A stretch of 32,884 nt of DNA from an uncultured Planktomarina sp. Its GTDB lineage: Bacteria > Pseudomonadota > Alphaproteobacteria > Rhodobacterales > Rhodobacteraceae. The notes below the pieces were generated by a model. That model was given only the letters and a program-made list of their open reading frames with translations. It was not told where the DNA came from and made no database searches. Location of the stretch: contig CALSQF010000007.1 of NCBI GenBank assembly GCA_943788425.1, positions 1-32,884 on the forward strand, in the 5' to 3' direction. How positions within the stretch are numbered: position 1 is the first letter of the stretch; every line of letters starts with the position of its first letter. A program made the position numbers and the translations under genes. Shown here piece after piece: positions 15,653 to 24,469 of the stretch.

Positions 15653-16111
15653 TTAATCATGGCTGGGCGCACGGTTGGCCGGGGAGAGATAGGGGCGTGT
15701 TACATCGCGCAGGCCGGCTTCAAGCGCCTCCACCTCAAGCCGTATCGCTCCATCGCCCGCGAAAGTGAGAAGGCAAGCGCCCGCCCCATCAGTCTCGGGG
15801 GTAAATGTGAGGCTGAGCAAGCTCAGGACCAAATCTGGATCTGTGCGATCGAACCCTTGGGTTTGAACCGCTTTAACATCCTCAAAGCTCAAAACTGATT
15901 GCACGCGCTCGACCTGGGACGCGCCACGAGCCTCCCAGCGAAAGCGGTTGAGCAGCAATGCAAAACGACGTTTAGAGCCATGCCAAGCCATCTGTGCTAC
16001 AGGCAGGACCGCATCTTGGGTCATGGCGGAGAGCACTTGTAAATCTTCCTTGTCGAAGGCGATTAAGAGCAGAGGCTTTTCCAGGCCATCTTCAAAGTGC
16101 GCATCATTCAC
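15653..16111 (-). CDS. DUF2948 family protein
   Basis: A 152-residue cytoplasmic protein resembling DUF2948, an uncharacterised alphaproteobacterial family. Typical stretches are [21 protein letters not shown] at 14-34, [18 protein letters not shown] near 43-60 and a C-terminal [20 protein letters not shown]. The start codon is GTG at 16111, which overlaps the murA stop (GTGA), so it is translationally coupled to murA. About 65 bp separate it from hisD. No function is assigned. Confidence 0.85.
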   Translation of the reverse strand: MNDAHFEDGLEKPLLLIAFDKEDLQVLSAMTQDAVLPVAQMAWHGSKRRFALLLNRFRWEARGASQVERVQSVLSFEDVKAVQTQGFDRTDPDLVLSLLSLTFTPETDGAGACLLTFAGDGAIRLEVEALEAGLRDVTRPYLSPANRAPSHD

Positions 16112-17376
16112 TGGCCCGTGATCCGCTCAATTTTAGCGCCACAATTGCCGAGTTTTTCTTCCACCCGCTCATAGCCGCGGTCCAGATGGTAGACGCGATT
16201 TACTAAAGTCTCGCCTTCGGCCGTAAGCCCCGCCAGGATCAAAGAGATCGAGGCGCGTAGATCGGTGGCCATAACCGGCGCCCCTTTCAGACGTTCCACG
16301 CCAGTGACCGTCGCCATGCCGCCATTCACCTCAATCTGCGCCCCCATGCGGCTCAGTTCAGGTGCATGCATAAAGCGATTTTCAAATATTTTCTCCTCTA
16401 AAACGGAGGTTCCTCTGGCCGTGCAAAGCAATGCCATCATCTGGGCTTGTAAGTCTGTCGGAAAACCTGGGAAGGGTTCGGTGGTCACATTTATGGCTTT
16501 GATGTCTGCATTTGTGCGTTTCACTTTGAGACCCTGCTGGGTTTGCTCAACGCTTAGGCCTGCTTCATCCAATTTCTCACAAAAAGCCGTCAGAAGTTCA
16601 ATTTTCCCACCTAGACATTCCACTTCTCCACCCGTTATCGCCGGGGCTAGCATATAGGTGCCCAGCTCAATACGGTCTGTCACAACCGGATGAGTGGCCC
16701 CATGCAGCCGGTCCACCCCTTGGATGGTGATGGTGGAGGTGCCATGCCCGTCAATCTGCGCGCCCATGGCAATAAGGCATTCGGCGAGATCAACTATTTC
16801 GGGCTCACGCGCCGCCTTTTTTAGGATGGTTGTGCCTTGAGCCAATGTTGCGGCCAAAAGCGCATTTTCTGTGGCGCCAACAGAGACGAAGGGAAATTCG
16901 ATCGTGGCGCCTTTTAAACCTTGCGGCGCTTTGGCGTGGACATAGCCGTCGCGCAACTCAATCTGTGCTCCAAGCGTTTCCATCGCTTTGAGGTGCAGGT
17001 CGACGGGTCGCGCGCCAATGGCACAACCACCGGGCAGAGAGACGACCGCTTGCCCCGCACGCGCCAGCATTGGTCCGAGCACGAGAATTGAGGCGCGCAT
17101 TTTACGCACAATATCATAGTCGGCTGTCAAATTGTCGAGGTTGTGGGAGCACATGGTTAACACCTTGCCATCCTGCATGGTGGTTACTTCTGTCCCAAGG
17201 CTCTCAAGCAGGACGCCCATGGTCTTGATGTCCGATAGGCGCGGCGCATTGGTTAAAGTGATGGGTTCCTCACTGAGCAATGTGGCGGGCATCAGGGTCA
17301 GACAGGCATTTTTTGCGCCAGCAATGGGGATTTCTCCATGCAGCGCACTACCACCAGTTACCAAAATCGAATCCAT
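16108..17376 (-). CDS. murA: UDP-N-acetylglucosamine 1-carboxyvinyltransferase
   Basis: MurA transfers enolpyruvate from PEP to UDP-GlcNAc, the first committed step of peptidoglycan synthesis. The 422-residue length is normal. Lys22-Asn23 of the family lie in [15 protein letters not shown], and the active-site Cys118 in [11 protein letters not shown], the residue alkylated by fosfomycin, is present. [13 protein letters not shown] near 315 holds the catalytic Asp region. The ATG directly abuts the stop of the small upstream gene (TGAATG), and its own stop overlaps the DUF2948 start. Confidence 0.98.
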   Translation of the reverse strand: MDSILVTGGSALHGEIPIAGAKNACLTLMPATLLSEEPITLTNAPRLSDIKTMGVLLESLGTEVTTMQDGKVLTMCSHNLDNLTADYDIVRKMRASILVLGPMLARAGQAVVSLPGGCAIGARPVDLHLKAMETLGAQIELRDGYVHAKAPQGLKGATIEFPFVSVGATENALLAATLAQGTTILKKAAREPEIVDLAECLIAMGAQIDGHGTSTITIQGVDRLHGATHPVVTDRIELGTYMLAPAITGGEVECLGGKIELLTAFCEKLDEAGLSVEQTQQGLKVKRTNADIKAINVTTEPFPGFPTDLQAQMMALLCTARGTSVLEEKIFENRFMHAPELSRMGAQIEVNGGMATVTGVERLKGAPVMATDLRASISLILAGLTAEGETLVNRVYHLDRGYERVEEKLGNCGAKIERITGQ

Positions 17377-17526
17377 TCAACTGTCCTTTTTGTCGGTTCC
17401 ATCGTCACGCGCGCGCGCCCGGGCCTGCGCCTTACGCCGGCCCATATTCGCCTTCAGGGCGGCTTTCAAGCGTGCTTCACGCTCAGACTGGACCGACTTA
17501 GGGGTCGATTTGTGCTTGTCTGCCAT
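17377..17526 (-). CDS. Small basic protein upstream of murA
   Basis: A 49-residue lysine/arginine-rich protein beginning MADKHKSTPKSVQSEREARL, with a helical central part (LKAALKANMGRRKAQARARA) and a charged tail ending KKDS. It has no Cys or membrane segment. Its stop codon directly touches the murA ATG, so it is the first gene of the murA unit. Small proteins of this kind are, to my recollection, common before murA in Rhodobacteraceae, but no function is known. RNA or ribosome binding is possible from composition only. Confidence 0.75.
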   Translation of the reverse strand: MADKHKSTPKSVQSEREARLKAALKANMGRRKAQARARARDDGTDKKDS

Positions 17527-17623
17527 AACGCTGGCTTAACTCAAGCTTTGCGCGCGGTCCAGCCGCCGGCATGCTTTGCCAAGGCTACAAGCGATATTCT
17601 GCAGATTTTGCCCATTCTTGGAC

Positions 17624-17652
17624 TTGCGCCCAGGCCCAAGACTGTCTAAATC
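17624..17652 (+). promoter_or_regulatory. Possible tRNA-Thr promoter
   Basis: TTGCGC (17624-17629) and TAAATC (17647-17652) are 17 bp apart, with the -10 box 11 nt before the mature tRNA. The -10 is close to the TAAATA proposed for tRNA-Phe; the -35 is weak. Confidence 0.3.
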
Positions 17653-17663
17653 GCCCATCAGAT

Positions 17664-17738
17664 GCTGTGGTAGCTCAGTGGCAGAGCACACCCTTGGTAA
17701 GGGTGAGGTCGAGAGTTCAATCCTCTCTCACAGCACCA
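17664..17738 (+). tRNA. tRNA-Thr (anticodon GGT)
   Basis: A 75-nt cloverleaf with encoded CCA. The acceptor stem GCTGTGG pairs with TCACAGC with one G-T pair. The D arm contains AGCTCAGTGGCAGAGC, the anticodon arm CACCC-TTGGTAA-GGGTG gives anticodon GGT, and the T arm contains GAGTTCAATCC. It reads ACC/ACU codons and has A37, so it is a natural substrate of the t6A pathway encoded 1.2 kb downstream. Confidence 0.97.
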
Positions 17739-17809
17739 TTCGACTCCCCAGGAAAACTAAAATTATTTTAAATGATATACTTATTTTCCTGAATGGGCCA
17801 TATAATCAC

Positions 17810-17934
17810 GACCTCTGCATAATCTAGCCACCAAGTCATAGCACTTTTCCCGGTGGCAAGACCGGGCTGCACCTGCTTGCCCCCCGGCAAGCGCTGCCCT
17901 CAATTCTTTGTTGAAATGGCGTTATGCAGAGGTC
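17810..17934. repeat. 13-bp inverted repeat enclosing two hairpins
   Basis: GACCTCTGCATAA (17810-17822) is repeated in inverse orientation at 17922-17934, where it forms the last codons and stop of the hydroxypyruvate-isomerase-like gene. Between them are two stem-loops, CCCGGT/ACCGGG (17849-17866) and GCTTGCC/GGCAAGC (17875-17892). It lies between the convergent tRNA-Thr and hyi-like genes, so a transcription-ending or RNA-processing role is possible. Neither hairpin has a clear downstream U-run. Confidence 0.65.
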
Positions 17935-18701
17935 TTAGGCTTGTACTTGTTCATCCAATCCAGACTGTTACTGGTTGCCCCATCGGGTTGGTATTCGGCG
18001 CCTAAGGGGCGGTTCCAACCGAGCCTGTCTAGGGCGGCGAAAACCTCCGTATAGTCCAAAGTGCCTTGATCGGGACTTTTGCGGTTGGGTATGGAGGCAA
18101 ATTGAATGTGGCCGATGAGGGGGAGGCGCGACCGCAATTGGGCGATGACATCGTCCTCGGTACGGCCGACATGATAGCAATCAAACATCAATCTGAGGTT
18201 TGGATAATTGACGGATGTGATAATCTCTTCTGCCTGCGCCAAGCTGTTAAGGAAATATGCCGGCGCATCGTAGCGGTTGAGAGGTTCGATCAAAATCATC
18301 ATGCCAACTTGCTTAGCCTGATGGCATGCATGGGAGAGCGCTGTGCAAAAGCTTGCCTGAGCTGCAGCTCCTGAGGCCATGCCTGCCATCACATGCAGGC
18401 TGCGCGCTCCGATGTCGGCGGCAAAACTCAAAGATTGGTCAATAACCGCCCGCGCCAGAGCTTCATGTCCCGGTAGGGCGCTGAGGCCAAACAGGCCAAC
18501 GCCGCCTGCAGACTTCGGCGTGTTCAGCCCCAACATTTCAAGCCCTGTGTCCTTCAAAGCGGCTGTGATCTCTGTCGGCGGCGTGGCGTAAGGCCAATGG
18601 CATTCCACGGCGTCAAATCCCGCGGCTTTGGCGGCGCGAATTGCGGCGGGTAAAGGCAGATCAGCCCAAAGAAAGCCAAGGTTGGCTGAGAATGTCACCA
18701 T
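17922..18701 (-). CDS. Hydroxypyruvate isomerase-like TIM-barrel protein
   Basis: A 259-residue protein of the xylose-isomerase-like TIM-barrel group, close to hydroxypyruvate isomerase (Hyi/YgbM/OtnI, about 258-260 residues), which interconverts hydroxypyruvate and tartronate semialdehyde or a four-carbon analogue. Visible motifs are FSANLGFLW at 4-12, GFDAVECHWPY at 28-38, IEPLNRYDAPAYF with the metal-binding Glu near 137, MFDCYHVGRTEDDV near 171-184, and GAEYQP near 239 carrying the second catalytic Glu. The gene stands alone on the minus strand, convergent with tRNA-Thr and divergent from tsaE, with no glyoxylate-pathway partners in the window. The exact substrate is uncertain. Confidence 0.85.
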   Translation of the reverse strand: MVTFSANLGFLWADLPLPAAIRAAKAAGFDAVECHWPYATPPTEITAALKDTGLEMLGLNTPKSAGGVGLFGLSALPGHEALARAVIDQSLSFAADIGARSLHVMAGMASGAAAQASFCTALSHACHQAKQVGMMILIEPLNRYDAPAYFLNSLAQAEEIITSVNYPNLRLMFDCYHVGRTEDDVIAQLRSRLPLIGHIQFASIPNRKSPDQGTLDYTEVFAALDRLGWNRPLGAEYQPDGATSNSLDWMNKYKPKTSA

Positions 18702-18906
18702 GCTGATGCTCCAAATTTCCGCTTGGCCCTGATGAAAATGAGGGTGGCACGCGCCATGGGGCGTAGATTAGGGCTGTGGCGAAGCTGGCGCAAGCCATCT
18801 TGCCAAATGCCAGGTTTTGCGATCCGCCGGTCACGTAGCGGCTTTTCATTGCCGCCGACACTCCGTAAAAGGGGCGCGATCTTCCTCGTAGTGGTGAATA
18901 GACCCC

Positions 18907-19425
18907 GTGACCCCTGTTTGTGACCTTGAAAGTGCTGTACCGGTGCCTTGGCGTCTTACTGCCAAAACTGAGGCAATGACCGCAGATATTGCCGCATCTC
19001 TGGCGGAGTTGCTCGGGCCGGGCGACGTGGTGCTGTTGCAGGGTGGCTTGGCTGCGGGCAAGACCTTTTTCACCCGCCATCTGGTCCAAGAGCTTGGAAC
19101 GCAGGACGATATATCCAGCCCCACCTACACGATCGCTAATATCTACCAGACAAAGAGATGCAATGTGATGCATGTGGATGCTTACCGCCTGTCTGACGCG
19201 CAGGAATTTCACAATCTGGGGCTTGAAGAAGAAATTGACACATCCATCTCAGTCATCGAATGGGGCGAGCGGATTCAGGAGGCGTTTGACGCATATCTGC
19301 ACATTACCTTCACCGCCGTTCATGAGCAGGCCGGCGCGCGGGATTTGGAGTTTGGCGCTTTCGGGCAGCGGGCCCATCGTCTTTTGGCGCAGTTTCAAAA
19401 AAGGTGTTTGCGTGGATGGCTATGA
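18907..19425 (+). CDS. tsaE: tRNA threonylcarbamoyladenosine biosynthesis ATPase TsaE
   Basis: A 172-residue P-loop ATPase that regenerates the TsaB-TsaD complex during t6A37 synthesis. The Walker A GGLAAGKT is at 46-53; most TsaE proteins read GxLGAGKT. SPTYTIANIY, MHVDAYRLSD and VIEWGERI are classic TsaE segments. The start codon is GTG at 18907, the earliest possible because an in-frame stop lies 10 bp upstream; a later ATG (residue 24) would remove the first strand. It is the first of four t6A genes, and its end overlaps the tsaB start. Confidence 0.92.
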   Translation: MTPVCDLESAVPVPWRLTAKTEAMTADIAASLAELLGPGDVVLLQGGLAAGKTFFTRHLVQELGTQDDISSPTYTIANIYQTKRCNVMHVDAYRLSDAQEFHNLGLEEEIDTSISVIEWGERIQEAFDAYLHITFTAVHEQAGARDLEFGAFGQRAHRLLAQFQKRCLRGWL

Positions 19426-20069
19426 TGTCGCTTTTGTTGCAAAATTCTGCCGGTCAAATGGCTGTAGGCTTAGGAGATGGCGACCAGCTCATCTTCGACA
19501 GCTCGCTTGATGCTGGTTTGGTGGGCTTGCGAAATGTGCAGGCCCATGTGCAAGCGGGATTGGATCAAAGTGGCAAGACGATGTCAGATGTGGATTGTGT
19601 ATTCGTCGATATTGGGCCTGGGGGGTTGGGCGCGACCCGCACCACCGTGGCCTTTGCCAATGCCTTGGGTTTTGCCGCTTCTATCCCGGTTATCGGTCTG
19701 CATGCCTTTGAGCTGATTGGCCGCCATGTATCGGCGAGTGGGCTTCGGCCGGTGGTATGTATTCGTCCAGCGGCGCGCCCAAATTACTATATTGGAAAAT
19801 TTGAAGCTGGGCTGTTGTCACATTTTACGTTTGCGGATGTTGTCGCGGTCAAAGATTTTGTGCGGGCGCATAGAGATATCGCGGATTTCGCTGGGAAGTT
19901 TGCCTTCTCCAATGACGAGAACGCACCTGATGAGATCTGGCCGATGTCACAGGGAAACACTGCATCTATGGACTGTTTTTTAGCCCTGGGGTTGGAAAAA
20001 TATCAAACATCCACGCGCAGCACACGCGTGTTTCCGATCTCTGAAAACTTAAGTGTGACGGCACAATGA
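19422..20069 (+). CDS. tsaB: tRNA threonylcarbamoyladenosine biosynthesis protein TsaB (divergent)
   Basis: TsaB (YeaZ) is the non-catalytic ASKHA-fold partner that dimerises with TsaD. This 215-residue form is clearly related through VDCVFVDIGPGGLGATRTTV, then AFANALGFAASIPVIGLHAFEL, which matches the family GxGPGSFTGLR region. Its N-terminus reads LLLQNSAGQMAVGL where most have a LxxDTSxxxxxVAL strand. The sequence after about residue 110 is poorly conserved. The ATG at 19422 overlaps the tsaE stop (ATGA). An upstream in-frame GTG (19404), ATG (19416) and next-codon ATG (19425) are alternatives. The 3' end overlaps tsaC by four bases. Confidence 0.85.
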   Translation: MMSLLLQNSAGQMAVGLGDGDQLIFDSSLDAGLVGLRNVQAHVQAGLDQSGKTMSDVDCVFVDIGPGGLGATRTTVAFANALGFAASIPVIGLHAFELIGRHVSASGLRPVVCIRPAARPNYYIGKFEAGLLSHFTFADVVAVKDFVRAHRDIADFAGKFAFSNDENAPDEIWPMSQGNTASMDCFLALGLEKYQTSTRSTRVFPISENLSVTAQ

Positions 20070-20695
20070 GCGGGGGATCTTTGTCCAGCGATCTGACAGC
20101 TCTGCCGCGCCTCGTGGAGGCGTTGCGCGCCGGCGGCGTGGTGCTTTTGCCAACGGACACAGTTTTGGGGCTTGCGACTTTGCCGCATATGCAGGCCGGT
20201 GTGGATCGCCTTTATGCTTTAAAGGATCGACCTCGTGCCAAGGCCCTACCGATTATGGTTGCTTCGCCTGCACAGCTTGCCGATCTTGGCGTAATTCTCA
20301 CACCCGTGATCGAGCAGGCCCTGGCCAGCCCATTTGTGCCGGGGGCACTGACGATTGCGGCAGAGATTGATCCGCAAATTTGCCCAGACTGGCTCGCGGG
20401 TCGCCGCGAAATAGCCTTTCGCATTCCGGATGCTCCGCTCTTGCTGAAACTTTTGCGTCAGGTTGGCCCGCTGTTGGTGACGAGTGCCAATCGTGCCGGC
20501 CATCCCACACCGGCGAAAGCATCTGAAGTGCTTGCGCAACTGATGGGCGCACCCGATTGGGTGGTGGAGGGACCGGCCGGTGCGGATGTAGCATCAACTC
20601 TCATCAATTGCACCCGATCTCCCGCTGTGATTGAGCGCTTGGGCGCGATATCACAGGCGCAACTGGCCCAATACATGCAGGTGTGCCATGGGTGA
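20066..20695 (+). CDS. tsaC: Threonylcarbamoyl-AMP synthase (YrdC/Sua5 domain)
   Basis: A 209-residue YrdC-domain enzyme that makes threonylcarbamoyl-AMP from threonine, bicarbonate and ATP. The RNA/ATP-binding signature is visible: LLPTDTVLGLAT at 27-38 and YALKDRPRAKALPIMVAS at 50-67 with the conserved K-x-R and K. FVPGALTIAAE and LLVTSANRAGHPTP follow. It is the short TsaC form without the Sua5 C-terminal domain. It begins inside the tsaB stop (ATGA) and overlaps tsaD by 8 bp, so tsaBCD are translationally coupled. Confidence 0.93.
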   Translation: MSGGSLSSDLTALPRLVEALRAGGVVLLPTDTVLGLATLPHMQAGVDRLYALKDRPRAKALPIMVASPAQLADLGVILTPVIEQALASPFVPGALTIAAEIDPQICPDWLAGRREIAFRIPDAPLLLKLLRQVGPLLVTSANRAGHPTPAKASEVLAQLMGAPDWVVEGPAGADVASTLINCTRSPAVIERLGAISQAQLAQYMQVCHG

Positions 20696-21680
20696 TTTGG
20701 TATTGGGGATTGAAACCTCCTGTGATGACACCTCTGTCGCCTTGGTGGATCAAAACGGTCAAATTGCTGCGATCAAAACGGTTTCGCAATATGAGGTGCA
20801 TTCGGAATTTGGCGGTGTTTATCCCGAATTGGCCAGCCGCGCGCATCTCGAAGCCATTTTGCCCACCGTTGAAGCTGTCATGAAACAGGCCGGCGCGGGC
20901 CGTCTGGATCTTCGTGCCATTGGAGTTACGCGCGGGCCGGGCCTCATGGGATCGCTTTTGGTAGGCGTGTCGACCGCACAGGCTTTGAGCATGGCTTGGG
21001 CATTGCCCTGCTATGGGGTGAACCATCTGCGCGGGCATATCCGCAGTGTGGATTTAGAACAAAAGCGTCTCACCTATCCGGCGCTTGTCATGTTGGTGTC
21101 GGGTGGCCATACGCTTTTGGCCTATCTTGAAGACCAACACTCCTATGAGCTTTTGGGCACAACCCGGGATGATTCCGTGGGGGAATGCTATGATAAGGTG
21201 GCCCGCACCCTTGGGCTGGAAATGCCCGGCGGTCCGGCGATTGACCGTATGGCAGCCTCTGGCACCGCATGTATAAAATTTCCGCGTCCGATGATTCAAT
21301 CAGGTTACGAATTTTCGTTCTCCGGTTTGAAATCCAGCGTGGCGCGTCATGTGGAAACCAATCCTGACTTTGCGATCGATGATGTGGCGGCCTCCTTTGT
21401 CGATGCCTGCTTGGACGTATTGGGCGCCAAGCTGTGCCGTGCGATCGCGCAAAAGGCACCCGCTTCTTTGGCCGTGGTTGGCGGTGTGGCGGCAAGCTGG
21501 CAGCTGCGCGCGCGTATGCAGCAGATCAGTGAGGAGACAGGTGTCTCGCTCTGCCTGCCACCGCAAAAATGGGCAACGGATAATGCCGCCATGATCGCGC
21601 TTGCCACATGGGACTATATCGCCCACAACGCCCCTCAAAATCTGGAGCCAAAACCAAATCTGCGTCTGGTTGATGTCTGA
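20688..21680 (+). CDS. tsaD: tRNA N6-threonylcarbamoyltransferase TsaD
   Basis: A 330-residue Kae1/Qri7 family protein that transfers the threonylcarbamoyl group to A37 of ANN-decoding tRNAs. The start ATG at 20688 (MGDLVLGIETSCDDTSVALV) gives the standard N-terminus; a longer frame from 20631 runs through tsaC. Metal ligands His113 and His117 lie in VNHLRGHIRS and the third ligand Asp is in WATDNAAMIAL near the C-terminus. TRGPGLMGSLLVG and SGGHTLLAY are also conserved. The length is slightly below the usual 335-365. It ends 1 bp before the convergent oxidoreductase gene. Confidence 0.95.
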   Translation: MGDLVLGIETSCDDTSVALVDQNGQIAAIKTVSQYEVHSEFGGVYPELASRAHLEAILPTVEAVMKQAGAGRLDLRAIGVTRGPGLMGSLLVGVSTAQALSMAWALPCYGVNHLRGHIRSVDLEQKRLTYPALVMLVSGGHTLLAYLEDQHSYELLGTTRDDSVGECYDKVARTLGLEMPGGPAIDRMAASGTACIKFPRPMIQSGYEFSFSGLKSSVARHVETNPDFAIDDVAASFVDACLDVLGAKLCRAIAQKAPASLAVVGGVAASWQLRARMQQISEETGVSLCLPPQKWATDNAAMIALATWDYIAHNAPQNLEPKPNLRLVDV

Positions 21681-21681
21681 C

Positions 21682-22665
21682 TTACAGCTGGCTTAAGATA
21701 TCCTGTGCAATATAATACCCACTGGTAAAGGCAGCCTCAACGCGCCCTTTGATGAGCCAATCTCCGCAAGCCCCACTTCTAGACGCATGATCTATGAAAT
21801 GGGTTTCGCCGGTGCGTTTGCTGCAATTTGCGTAGCGCCATTGGTGAATTGCCTTGTGATCTGCATGGTTCACGTCCTGACCCATCACCAAACTTGTCTG
21901 CTTTAGTAGGTACTGCAGAGCCTCATTGCGATCCAAACCGTCATGCTGTGTCGCCCAGCCATTGGTTGAGTGAACCAGCAGGGAGGTCGCAGAGTTACGG
22001 TCCGGTTTGGAAGAGTTTACAGAAATCCAACTGATATCTTCGCCGCGCACCAAAGCGGCTTGGTAATCCAGTGGTAATCTGGCCTCAAAGCCCAGCATGA
22101 GAGTGAAACACCCCTTCATTTTGGCCGATTTTACTTTGGTGTTAAATGACGTATCTTCCGGCCATAATTGGGCAGCTTGCTGCGCAGGAATAGCCGAAAC
22201 AACCCAATCAAACTGCCCCAAATTTTGACCGATCTCACCTTTTAACACCCAGCCTTTTGGGGTTTTTTCAACTGCGGTGACAGCTGTACCAAGAACAAGG
22301 CTCAGCTCCTGGCTCAGGAATTTCCCAACAGCATTCATACTTGGTGATCCGACATAATGAGGGGTCTGCGCATCCCATTGTCGAGATTTGGTAATTTGGC
22401 GATTTTCAATTTCAACAAAAGTTGCATTCCAGGGCTTGATCACACCTTGGCGCAGCATGGGCGCTAAGAATTCTTTAAAAGTGCTGGATTTTGCGCTGAA
22501 AAATTGACAGCCATGATCAAAATTGTAGGGGTCGGCGCGTCGCGTTGCGAGGCGACCGCTTGGTCCCTTGGCCTTGTCGAATACGGTCACATTGGCATGT
22601 GTGTTCAAGATGTTTGCCGCCGTAAGACCTGATAGCCCGGCGCCAATGACGGCGATGTTTAACAT
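21682..22665 (-). CDS. FAD/NAD(P)-dependent oxidoreductase, amine-oxidase/renalase-like
   Basis: A 327-residue flavoprotein. The FAD dinucleotide fold is at the N-terminus (IAVIGAGLSGLTAANIL), followed by VFDKAKGPSGRLATRRA, the second nucleotide-binding segment of amine-oxidase/renalase-like proteins, and FDHGCQFFSAKS. The C-terminal GACGDWLIKGRVEAAFTSG is the flavin-contacting end. The ATG at 22665 places the GxGxxG at residue 8; an upstream GTG at 22686 is possible. It lies 178 bp downstream of the photolyase-family gene on the same strand; I recall such oxidoreductases near photolyases in other proteobacteria. The substrate is unknown. Confidence 0.83.
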   Translation of the reverse strand: MLNIAVIGAGLSGLTAANILNTHANVTVFDKAKGPSGRLATRRADPYNFDHGCQFFSAKSSTFKEFLAPMLRQGVIKPWNATFVEIENRQITKSRQWDAQTPHYVGSPSMNAVGKFLSQELSLVLGTAVTAVEKTPKGWVLKGEIGQNLGQFDWVVSAIPAQQAAQLWPEDTSFNTKVKSAKMKGCFTLMLGFEARLPLDYQAALVRGEDISWISVNSSKPDRNSATSLLVHSTNGWATQHDGLDRNEALQYLLKQTSLVMGQDVNHADHKAIHQWRYANCSKRTGETHFIDHASRSGACGDWLIKGRVEAAFTSGYYIAQDILSQL

Positions 22666-22843
22666 AACAATACCAATACCTTTCACCTGTCGCAGCAGGC
22701 CAGTTTAAAGTCACAAGCTGCTTTCAGATGAAATATAGCGAGACGCCATTATATCAATATCGGCGGAAGAATAGGGACCCTTAAAGAACGCAAAGAATGA
22801 CTGTTGTGCGCATATTGAGCATTCATTTTCATATCATCGAGCT

Positions 22844-24379
22844 TCAAAAAAGAGACAACTGGCCATCGGTTTTTGGTTTTGCTTTGCGCGCCTTGCGTGA
22901 CTGGACCTTGCGGCTTCCTAATTTGACGAAAACAGTATTTGCCGCGGTTTTAAATCCTGGCCCATCTTTGATGTCAAAAATCTTTTGCTTCGCAGCCCGT
23001 GTTGCTGTGACATTATCCACGATCGGGGCCGGGTAATCCTGCCCAAGTCTAAAACGGCTGGACGCAATAAGATTTGGTGTGAAATTCCAAGGTTCGTGAA
23101 CATAATCGTCCGGAATTTCCTTAAGTTCTGGGACCCACTTGCGAATAAAAACGCCGTTTGGGTCATGCTCCTTGGACTGTTTGAGCGGGTTGTAAATTCG
23201 AATGGCATTAATCCCCGTGACACCGGATTGCATTTGCATTTGGCTGTAGTGGATGCCGGGTTCATAGTCTGTAAACAAGCGCGCCAAATGAGGCCCCGTG
23301 ACGCGCCAATCGAGCCAAAGTTGGTAGCTGGCGAAGCTTACGAGCATGGCGCGCATGCGAAATGTGATCCACCCTTCCGCGATGAGGTTGCGCATGCAGG
23401 CATCGATAAAGGGAAAACCTGTAGTCCCATCTGCCCAGGCTTGAAAATGCGCGGGATTATGCGTGGCTTCGCGCAGATTTTTAAAGGCAGGATGCATGCA
23501 ATGCGTCTCAATTTCTGGCTGGTCTTCAATCTTTTGAATAAAATGACATCGCCAGGCTAAGCGTGATTCAAAGGCGCGCAGATTGCGCCCAAAACTCTTG
23601 TTTTCTTGCGTAGATAATTGTGCACGCCGTTTTGCAATCGATTGGCTGACCTCTCGGGCAGACAGTGTTCCAAAAGTGAGGTGAGTGGATAGGCGGGAGC
23701 AATAAAATTCAGATTTATTGGGCCCGGAAATATGCGAAAGATAACCGCGAGAGCGATCATTAAGAAAGCTTCTTAGATCCTTTATAGCCTGAATTCTACC
23801 GCCTTTTTGAACCTGGCCAATTGGCAGTTTTCCAAACATCGGATCGTATTTGGTTGGCAATGGATCTGATTGACAGCGTTCGACTGCTTGTAGGGCATTT
23901 GGTTTTGGATGAAGGGATTCCGCCATGCGTTTGTTTCGGATACTTGACCAGTTATCGCGATTGCCGAGTCTTCGCACAATGCCATTTGTTGGGCTGGTCT
24001 CTAGGCGAATACCGAGATCAGTGCAGAGATTTTGCACGGCAATATCTCGTCTATAAGACCAAAGGTTTCCCGTCTCTTCATGGGTGTATAGCGTGCCAAT
24101 ATTATAGTCTGAGTGAAGCTGTGCTAGGATGTCTACGGCACTTCCAACCCTAACGACCAACTCTTGCCCCAAATCTTGCAGCTCGATGTTTAGATCGCAC
24201 AGACAGTCGTGAATAAAGTGCCAGTGGCGCGGCGATGCATCCGGTTGGAGCCAATGATCCGGCTCGACTATATATAGAGGAATGGCGGGATCCTCTTGGC
24301 GTGAAGCAGTGAGGAGGGGAGCATTATCATTGGCCCTTAAATCGCGCTTGAACCAAATTATGTTGTGTTTTTGTGACAT
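22844..24379 (-). CDS. Cryptochrome/DNA photolyase family protein with C-terminal clamp-binding-type motif
   Basis: A 511-residue photolyase/cryptochrome. The N-terminal Rossmann part ([17 protein letters not shown], residues 7-23) would hold an antenna chromophore. The helical FAD domain spans about 220-460, with [20 protein letters not shown] at 318-337 and [20 protein letters not shown] at 377-396. In E. coli-type CPD photolyases the segment after GW is MHNR, with an Asn facing FAD N5; here it is ITFR. It therefore belongs to a different branch, and lesion specificity is open. The C-terminus is a basic linker (490-503) ending exactly in QLSLF, which matches the beta-clamp-binding pentapeptide. 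It probably repairs UV damage under light. Confidence 0.9.
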   Translation of the reverse strand: MSQKHNIIWFKRDLRANDNAPLLTASRQEDPAIPLYIVEPDHWLQPDASPRHWHFIHDCLCDLNIELQDLGQELVVRVGSAVDILAQLHSDYNIGTLYTHEETGNLWSYRRDIAVQNLCTDLGIRLETSPTNGIVRRLGNRDNWSSIRNKRMAESLHPKPNALQAVERCQSDPLPTKYDPMFGKLPIGQVQKGGRIQAIKDLRSFLNDRSRGYLSHISGPNKSEFYCSRLSTHLTFGTLSAREVSQSIAKRRAQLSTQENKSFGRNLRAFESRLAWRCHFIQKIEDQPEIETHCMHPAFKNLREATHNPAHFQAWADGTTGFPFIDACMRNLIAEGWITFRMRAMLVSFASYQLWLDWRVTGPHLARLFTDYEPGIHYSQMQMQSGVTGINAIRIYNPLKQSKEHDPNGVFIRKWVPELKEIPDDYVHEPWNFTPNLIASSRFRLGQDYPAPIVDNVTATRAAKQKIFDIKDGPGFKTAANTVFVKLGSRKVQSRKARKAKPKTDGQLSLF

Positions 24380-24469
24380 TTGAAACTTTTGGTTGGTACA
24401 GGATTTGGGTGCATTGATCTTGTCAAACTAGTTTTTATCTCTGGCAATTCGACATCCGGTTTTACGCAT

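Noticed and set aside
17849-17892. Two hairpins as intrinsic terminators for tRNA-Thr or the hyi-like gene
   Set aside because: Neither stem is followed by a U-run in either orientation, so the standard terminator call is not supported.
22985-23560. Plus-strand 191-codon frame
   Set aside because: It is antisense to the conserved FAD domain of the photolyase; shadow of codon bias.
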